This document shows, one piece after another, positions 1 to 5,341 of a DNA stretch of 5,341 nt. The notes under the pieces are model-generated. The model was given only the letters and a program-made list of their open reading frames with translations, searched no databases and was not told the DNA's origin. The translations under genes and the position numbers were made by a program. Numbering within the stretch: position 1 is the first letter of the stretch; each line of letters starts with the position of its first letter. The DNA lies in assembly GCA_031273185.1 (NCBI GenBank), contig JAISSG010000114.1:1-5341 (forward strand). The letters are read 5' to 3'. Source of the stretch: Treponema sp. (GTDB lineage Bacteria > Spirochaetota > Spirochaetia > Treponematales > Breznakiellaceae).

Positions 1-42
1 GTTCCCCATTCCCCATTCCCCATTCCCCATTCCCCTCTCCCC
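1..42. repeat. Tandem heptamer array, ATTCCCC on the plus strand
   Basis: Six contiguous 7-bp units: GTTCCCC (1-7), four perfect ATTCCCC copies (8-35) and a degenerate TCTCCCC (36-42). The array touches the window edge, so its full length is unknown. It lies inside the biotin ligase frame, read there as GGGGAAT. Three units encode the seven residues GEWGMGN. Because 7 is not a multiple of 3 and the heptamer makes no stop codon in any of the six frames, gain or loss of one unit would shift the frame of what follows without stopping translation inside the array. Heptanucleotide arrays of similar composition are known as dispersed repeats in some bacteria, for example the STRR repeats of heterocystous cyanobacteria; any relationship is unproven. 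Confidence 0.95.
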
Positions 43-395
43 ACCTTCAGCATTATGTCGTTTGGCCATTTGACCAGAACCGTGCCGGCAAGGGCGGGGG
101 CAAAATCCTCTATGGCAAGGGCGACGGCAAGACCGGCCCGCAGGGTCAGCGCGGGGGGGATGTCCTCCGCACGGGGGTAGCGCAGCAGTATCGTGAAGTA
201 GAGGCCGTCCTTTGACGAGTCCCACGAGCGCCCCCGAACCCGCCCCCTGCCAGCCCGTTGATAATCGGCGGTGATGACCGTGCCGTGCGGCTTGCCGCTT
301 TGCGCCAGGACGCGGGAAACGTCCATCGTGCTGCTGACGGCCTGTTCGTGGTACACCGGGGCGTTAAAGGGATTGGGAACAGCAAGCCGCCTCAT
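1..395 (-). CDS. birA: Biotin--[acetyl-CoA-carboxylase] ligase, class I, C-terminus cut off by window edge
   Basis: Biotin protein ligase activates biotin with ATP to biotinyl-5'-AMP and transfers it to the acceptor lysine of biotin-dependent carboxylases in the cytoplasm. The 131 visible codons carry two hallmark motifs: GRGRVRGRSW at residues 49-58, the biotinyl-AMP-binding loop (GRGRRGR in E. coli BirA), and VKWPNDIML at 108-116, with the catalytic-site lysine in KWPND. Between them, GLYFTILLRYP and the helix TLRAGLAVALAI fit the family core. The catalytic domain begins almost at residue 1, so there is no helix-turn-helix domain; this is a monofunctional enzyme, not a biotin repressor. The ATG at 395 is chosen because an in-frame TAA lies 9 nt upstream. 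After KWPNDIML, where a turn plus Gly-Lys/Arg-Lys-x-x-Gly-Ile is expected, the frame enters a heptamer repeat encoding Gly/Glu/Trp/Met/Asn residues and leaves the window. Whether the gene is intact beyond is not visible. Family assignment is secure. Confidence 0.93.
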   Translation of the reverse strand, partial: MRRLAVPNPFNAPVYHEQAVSSTMDVSRVLAQSGKPHGTVITADYQRAGRGRVRGRSWDSSKDGLYFTILLRYPRAEDIPPALTLRAGLAVALAIEDFAPALAGTVLVKWPNDIMLKVGRGEWGMGNGEWG

Positions 396-397
396 GT

Positions 398-403
398 CTC
401 CTT
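398..403 (-). promoter_or_regulatory. Ribosome binding site of the biotin ligase gene
   Basis: On the minus strand AAGGAG (403 to 398) is followed by AC and then ATG at 395. The match to the anti-Shine-Dalgarno sequence is strong, but the 2-nt gap after AAGGAG is shorter than usual. An in-frame TAA overlaps the 5' part of this element (404-402), so no earlier start is possible; the next alternative, a GTG at codon 14, has no comparable site. Confidence 0.6.
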
Positions 404-415
404 ATATCACATTGC

Positions 416-444
416 TTGCAACAATTCCCCTCCCCTGTTACAGT
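416..444 (+). promoter_or_regulatory. Candidate thrH promoter (weak)
   Basis: TTGCAA (416-421) and TACAGT (439-444) are spaced by 17 bp, each matching four of six positions of the sigma-70 consensus boxes (TTGACA, TATAAT). A transcript from this promoter would start about 6-7 nt after the -10 box, at or beside the thrH ATG (451), implying a leaderless or nearly leaderless mRNA. The absence of a Shine-Dalgarno sequence before thrH agrees with this. A small inverted repeat, TTGC-TT-GCAA (412-421), overlaps the -35 box. The match is modest and could be chance in a 55-bp divergent gap. Confidence 0.25.
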
Positions 445-450
445 AAGCCC

Positions 451-1059
451 ATGCGATTAGTGTGCCTTGATCTTGAGGGGGTGCTGGTCCCGGAAATTTG
501 GATAGCCTTTTCCGAGGCAACGGGGATACCCGAACTGCGGCGGACAACGAGGGACGAGCCTGACTACGACAAGCTGATGCGGTTCCGGCTGGACCTGCTA
601 GCGAAAAACAACCTGAAGCTCGCCGACATCCAGCGGGTCATCTCTACCCTTGATCCCCTGCCGGGCGCAGTTGAATTTACCAACGCCCTTAGGGAAAGAA
701 CCCAGCTTGTCATTCTTTCCGATACCTTTGAGCAGTTCGCCAAGCCGCTGATGGCAAAACTCTCATGGCCCACCTTGCTGTGCAACAGCCTGGTAACAGG
801 GCCGGATGGATCGGTCACGGACTACAAGCTGCGCCAGAAAAACGGCAAGCGCGAGGCGGTGCTGGCGTTCAAGTCCCTTAACATGACCATTTTTGCCGCA
901 GGCGATTCCTTCAACGATCTGGCGATGATCCGCGAGGCCGACGCAGGCTGCCTTTTCCGCGCGCCCGAATCAATCAGAAAGGAACACGCCGACATCCCCT
1001 GCGTAGACACCTTCGATGAACTGCTCGCGCAGATAGATCGCTTTATAAATACAAGGTAA
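451..1059 (+). CDS. thrH: Phosphoserine phosphatase / phosphoserine:homoserine phosphotransferase ThrH
   Basis: A 202-residue cytoplasmic HAD-superfamily enzyme very close in length and sequence pattern to Pseudomonas ThrH (about 205 aa), which dephosphorylates L-phosphoserine and can pass the phosphate to homoserine, linking serine and threonine synthesis. Visible HAD motifs: motif I CLDLEGVLVPEIW with nucleophile Asp7 and the ThrH-typical Glu9 in place of the usual second Asp; motif II VILSDTF with Ser90-Asp91; a basic segment RQKNGKRE (128-135) supplying the motif III lysine; and motif IV AAGDSFND with Asp152 and Asp156 for Mg2+. Residues about 14-75 form the helical cap (IAFSEATGI, RTTRDEPDYDKLM). 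The ATG at 451 matches the family N-terminus; the longer open frame back to 271 only reads through the opposite-strand ligase gene. There is no clear ribosome binding site. It is a single-gene unit, divergent from the ligase (55-bp gap) and convergent with lptD (47-bp gap). Phosphotransferase activity is inferred from the family. Confidence 0.95.
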   Translation: MRLVCLDLEGVLVPEIWIAFSEATGIPELRRTTRDEPDYDKLMRFRLDLLAKNNLKLADIQRVISTLDPLPGAVEFTNALRERTQLVILSDTFEQFAKPLMAKLSWPTLLCNSLVTGPDGSVTDYKLRQKNGKREAVLAFKSLNMTIFAAGDSFNDLAMIREADAGCLFRAPESIRKEHADIPCVDTFDELLAQIDRFINTR

Positions 1060-1076
1060 ATTATCTTTTTGATTCC

Positions 1077-1100
1077 TTGCCTTTTATTTTTTGCCTTTTA
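1077..1100. repeat. Short direct repeat in the T-rich gap between convergent genes
   Basis: TTGCCTTTTA occurs at 1077-1086 and again at 1091-1100, start-to-start distance 14 bp, in the 47-bp space between the thrH stop (1059) and the lptD stop (1107). The whole gap is AT-rich with several T runs on the plus strand. The only hairpin I can draw is a 5-bp stem CAAGG (1052-1056) / CCTTG (1075-1079) with an 18-nt loop, which is too weak to call a terminator, although T-rich sequence follows it on the thrH strand. How transcription ends here cannot be settled from the sequence. Confidence 0.5.
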
Positions 1101-1106
1101 ATTTGT

Positions 1107-4100
1107 TTACTTCACCGTCCATTTGGGCCTGTTCATCCTGTTGTAGGAAATATCGGACTTGATCTCGCTGATGGGTACCCACTGGAGCAGAAAGCTCACC
1201 TCGTTGTTCATTTCAACATGGCGGCTACCGGTTGGGCGGTACGGGGCCATCGACCAGTTCAAGGTGGCGTTCCAGTCGCCAAGGTAATGCGTCGCGGAGA
1301 TTTTAAAATTCTGCATCTTAAAGCCGGACATTTTCCTTAGCTCCTCGTTGTCAAAACGGAACGAGTTGAACAAATCAAGAAAAAAATTGTTCTGCGGACC
1401 GTCGGGAATGTCAATGGGCACGTTGGAGAATATGGGCAGGTCCTTGAAGTAACGGTATATCATCGAATTTTCCGAATTGGTGAACAGGGTAAAATGAAGG
1501 AACTTGCTTATTTCCAGGGTAAAACCAAGGCCGAAGCTCAGGCTGGAGTTGGTATAGCGCTGAAGATCTAAATACAGACGGGAATTGATGAGGATCGAAA
1601 AGTTCAGGCGGTTTTGCCAGATTTCAGTTACGTTAAAACTTTTGTTAAAGCTCATTTGAAAATCCCTGGACCGAAGTTTAAGGTTCTCATCCCCGCTTCG
1701 CTGGACCCAACCCGTGCCGGTACCGACGCCCGGAATGTACTCATAGCCCAGCATTCGGGTGGCGGCGTAGGACGCGCTTATGCCCCACCTTGACAGGGTC
1801 AGCGACGAGTTGAGCGACACCAGTTCCTTCAGCTCGGTATCAAGGGTAAGGCTCTGGCTAAACGAGCCAAAGGTTCCGAAATTAATCCTCTCGGTGGCGG
1901 TGAAAGGTTCCAGCTTGCGCTTGTCCTCCTCTCCGGGAAACAGGACCTTCCAGTTTGCCGTCGTCTGGGTAATCCATATATTCAAGCTGGTATTAAACGA
2001 AAGCGCCGAGTCCCTTGGGGGAAGGTCGGCGGTGACCGTAAAGCTCTGGCTTTTTTCCATGAACGTCGCCGCAATGTTTCCCGACAAACTGTGGATGTTG
2101 ATTTTTTCCTTATCCCAATCGCCGCCATAAACCATTTCCCAATTCGGATCGTCTCCTGTGCCAATAAAATTCGATTTTACGGCAAGGCCCCCCAAATTAT
2201 ATTGCAGGTTGGAAGATCCAAAAATCGAGTTTCGGTACAGGGGCCTTATTGATACCGTATTGCTGTACGTGGTAGAAAAATTTGACTGGCTGTACTCCAC
2301 CCGCCTGGCATCGGATACTCTGGCAGGATCGGGGGTTCCCGAAGTCAGAAATTCCTCGGCCTCCTCATTCAGGTAGCTGTACTGCCGCCAGTTCCCGTTA
2401 AAGCTATAGGTAAAATTATTGGAAAAAATATTCTCGGTATGGGCAAAGCTGAGGGAAACACTGGCATTGCCGGAAAAATTGGTCACAATGGAGCTTACGT
2501 CGCCCCAATTAATGTCGCTGGACTCCTTCCATTTGCCTGAATCGAATTTGAGCGTTGACGCGCTTGCCGGGGCGATGTTGTAATTTATGCTGAGCTGGGT
2601 GTTCCCGATGCGGGGTAAATCAAAACGCTGGGTCAGCGCCGGGGGGACAAGAACATCGGCTGGGCTTGCCTTTTGGGCTTCTTCCTTCTCCGGCTCCTCA
2701 AACGGCGAGCGGGGAATGCCGATGTTTTTTATGGAATCCGGCAGTTCCTTCTGCTCACCCGATGCGGGGGCCTGGCTGGCGGCACTCATCCCCAAGCTCA
2801 GGGGATTGCCCGCTATCGAGCCGCTCAGCGAATACAGCGTAGCGGTGGAAGGGGCGAAATAAAAACTTGAAGGCGAATAATATTTTATGTTGTTCGCCCC
2901 GTAGGAGCTTCTTTTGTCAACGGTTGCAAACGAGATGCTGGTTGAAATGCTGCCTATGTTGATGCCGGTAATGTACGGAGACATGTTGGGGAACTTGAGG
3001 TTTGGCGACACGTTAAAATTCCACGAATAGGCGGGAAGATAGCTCTGGGATAATTCCTCCGCTTCCATCGCGGCGCCTTGCTGGATCATGTTGATCCAGT
3101 CCATCTCGGTTGAACGCCTGCTGATAAAATCGCTGTCTACCAGCGGGTCGGAATAGTACGGGATACTCCAGGAAAAGGTGCCGAGCTTTCCGCTTATCGA
3201 GCTTGAGGCCCTAAACCGGTAACGAAAGGGAACTTCTATTGAAAACAGGTTAGAGTGGTTCCAGTCAATCTTGCCGTCGTATGTCGGGAAAAAAGGAGTG
3301 TAGCTTCCGTTAACCACAGCGATGGTCCGCGTCAGGCCAATGCCGGCACTAAGATCGAGCGCGCCAAATACCCCCTTTGCCGGAAGGGTAAGATCAGCTC
3401 CGATGTAGGTTCCCAGGTTGGCGTAATGGTCAAGCATTGCAACCAGGCTTATCGTATTCGGATCCGTTGCCTTTTTCCCGGTGCTTCGCAAAAACATGCC
3501 TTCCCGCCTCTTTTCCATGTCGTTTGAGCTGCCCAAAATTTTGGTAAGGGAACTCTGCGAACTGCTTTCTGCCTTGGGCCTGCCCAGAATGTACGTCGTC
3601 GTCTGGACAAAACCTCCCTCCCTGGTACGGAACCCGATGACCGGGTGGAATATCACCTCGTCCGCCGCATAGTAAAAGAAAGGGATATACAGCACCGGTA
3701 CCTCGCCGACCTTCAGCACCGCGTTAAATATGGCAAAGTCCGAGCCGGGCAGCAGCCAGACCCGCGAGGCGCTGAGCGACCACAGCGATTCCTCGCCTCC
3801 CGCACTGCTGATTGTCGCCCTGTTCAAAGTGGTTACTTCCTCGTTGTCGCGGGAGATAACGGTTCCGGCAAAAAGGTAGGTGGTATTGTCGTTTTGCAAA
3901 GAGCGTTCCGACACGCCGCCCAGAAAAATGCTCGACCAGTTGTCAAGATCAACCGTGATTGATTCCCCGCGAAACGTTTCGATTTTTTCCCCTTCTTCCT
4001 TGGTGTACTCAACGCCGCCTGATGCCGTGATGATGTTTCTGGTGCGGTTAAAAAGAATGTTCCAGGCGCGTATGCGGTGGATCGCGTCGCCGTCTTTCAG

Positions 4101-4531
4101 GCTTATCCGCACCTCTCCGCTCAGGCGGGCGTATTCCTCATTCACCGCTTCGATTGTAAAGTATTCGGTACGGCGCGCCGATTCAATCGTGATGATTTTC
4201 CGCGTATCGGCCTGCCCCGAATCGGCCTGCTGGGAAAGCTTGAAAAATTCCCTCAGCCGCCGCGCAAGGTCAGCGGCGGTACCCCCTTCCGGCAGGCCCA
4301 GGGAGCGGCACCATACGGCAAGCTCGGACAGGGTTGAAGTTTTGATTTCCATTTCGATGCGGTTTTGCTCGGCGGTTAAAACCCGGGCATTTTCGAGCAT
4401 GGACGAAATACCAGCGGATTCAGAGGTTTCCCCGCCAGGCGCGGGCGACTCTCCCTGCTGGGCATGGGCCGCAAGCGCCGCAAGGAACAAAAGCAGCGGC
4501 AGCAAGGCACGGAAACCACGACTGCTCATCT

Positions 4532-4535
<4 letters not shown>
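1107..4535 (-). CDS. lptD: LptD/OstA-like outer-membrane assembly protein (large spirochaete-type)
   Basis: A 1142-residue protein related to LptD, the outer-membrane barrel that inserts lipopolysaccharide delivered by the Lpt bridge. Layout: signal peptide 1-25 (basic MKMSSRGFR, leucine/alanine core, likely cleavage AHA|QQ); polar linker 26-65; a SAP-like helical motif about 67-98; an OstA-type beta-jellyroll about 115-255; the most family-like stretch at about 256-320 ([20 protein letters not shown], then [19 protein letters not shown] and [20 protein letters not shown], corresponding to the LptD VPVFYLPYFS region); then a long beta-barrel of alternating aromatic/polar strands to the C-terminus. 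A Pro/Glu/Lys-rich insert at about 583-637 is probably a loop. It is longer than E. coli LptD (784 aa). Only one cysteine (Cys76) is present, so the two disulfides of E. coli LptD cannot form. The chain ends in PKWTVK rather than a terminal Phe. The start overlaps the uvrA stop (ATGA); a second ATG at codon 3 is the alternative. Family is confident; the substrate is not, since LPS is reported absent from some treponemes. Confidence 0.85.

Positions 4536-5341
<806 letters not shown>

Noticed and set aside
1..42. Heptamer array as part of a CRISPR array or telomere-like end
   Set aside because: Units are contiguous 7-mers without spacers, and nothing nearby suggests cas genes or a replicon end.
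146..385. 79-codon minus-strand frame overlapping the ligase
   Set aside because: It is in another frame of the same strand as birA; the ligase frame carries the GRGR and KWPND motifs and has the ribosome binding site, while this one shows no family features.
271..450. Longer open frame giving thrH a 60-residue N-terminal extension
   Set aside because: It overlaps most of the visible ligase gene on the other strand, has no family similarity, and the ThrH family N-terminus aligns exactly with the ATG at 451.
1052..1079. Hairpin CAAGG/CCTTG as an intrinsic terminator of thrH
   Set aside because: The stem has only 5 bp with an 18-nt loop and overlaps the stop codon region; T runs follow, but the stem is too weak to call.

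Overview
The window is a compact, protein-coding chromosomal segment of moderate-to-high GC (low to mid 50s percent by eye). It most resembles a spirochaete of the Treponema group, probably not the low-GC oral or host-pathogen species. Two things suggest this: a long, divergent LptD/OstA-type outer-membrane protein directly follows uvrA on the same strand, which as I recall is the order in Treponema pallidum (TP0514/TP0515), and the protein lacks the paired cysteines of enterobacterial LptD. The assignment is an inference from gene content and remembered synteny, not from a search.

From left to right: (1) 1-395, minus strand, the N-terminal 131 codons of a biotin--protein ligase without a repressor domain. 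It runs off the left edge inside a tandem array of the heptamer ATTCCCC that sits in the reading frame. (2) A 55-bp divergent gap (396-450) with the ligase's Shine-Dalgarno sequence and a weak candidate promoter for the next gene. (3) 451-1059, plus strand, thrH, a complete HAD-family phosphoserine phosphatase / phosphoserine:homoserine phosphotransferase. (4) A 47-bp T-rich convergent gap (1060-1106) with a 10-bp direct repeat and no convincing terminator. (5) 1107-4535, minus strand, a complete 1142-residue LptD-like outer-membrane protein. (6) 4532-5341, minus strand, the C-terminal 269 residues of UvrA, running off the right edge; its stop codon overlaps the lptD start as ATGA.

uvrA and lptD very likely share a transcript and are translationally coupled, though DNA repair and outer-membrane assembly have no obvious functional link. 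thrH is a single-gene unit facing the other way. The ligase belongs to a separate leftward unit. I found no tRNA, rRNA, CRISPR array, transposase or prophage gene.

The features most worth a second look are the heptamer array next to the ligase's KWPND catalytic motif, a SAP-like helical motif in the predicted periplasmic N-terminus of the LptD homologue, the nearly cysteine-free nature of that protein, and a possibly leaderless thrH start. None is convincing evidence of a wholly new system.
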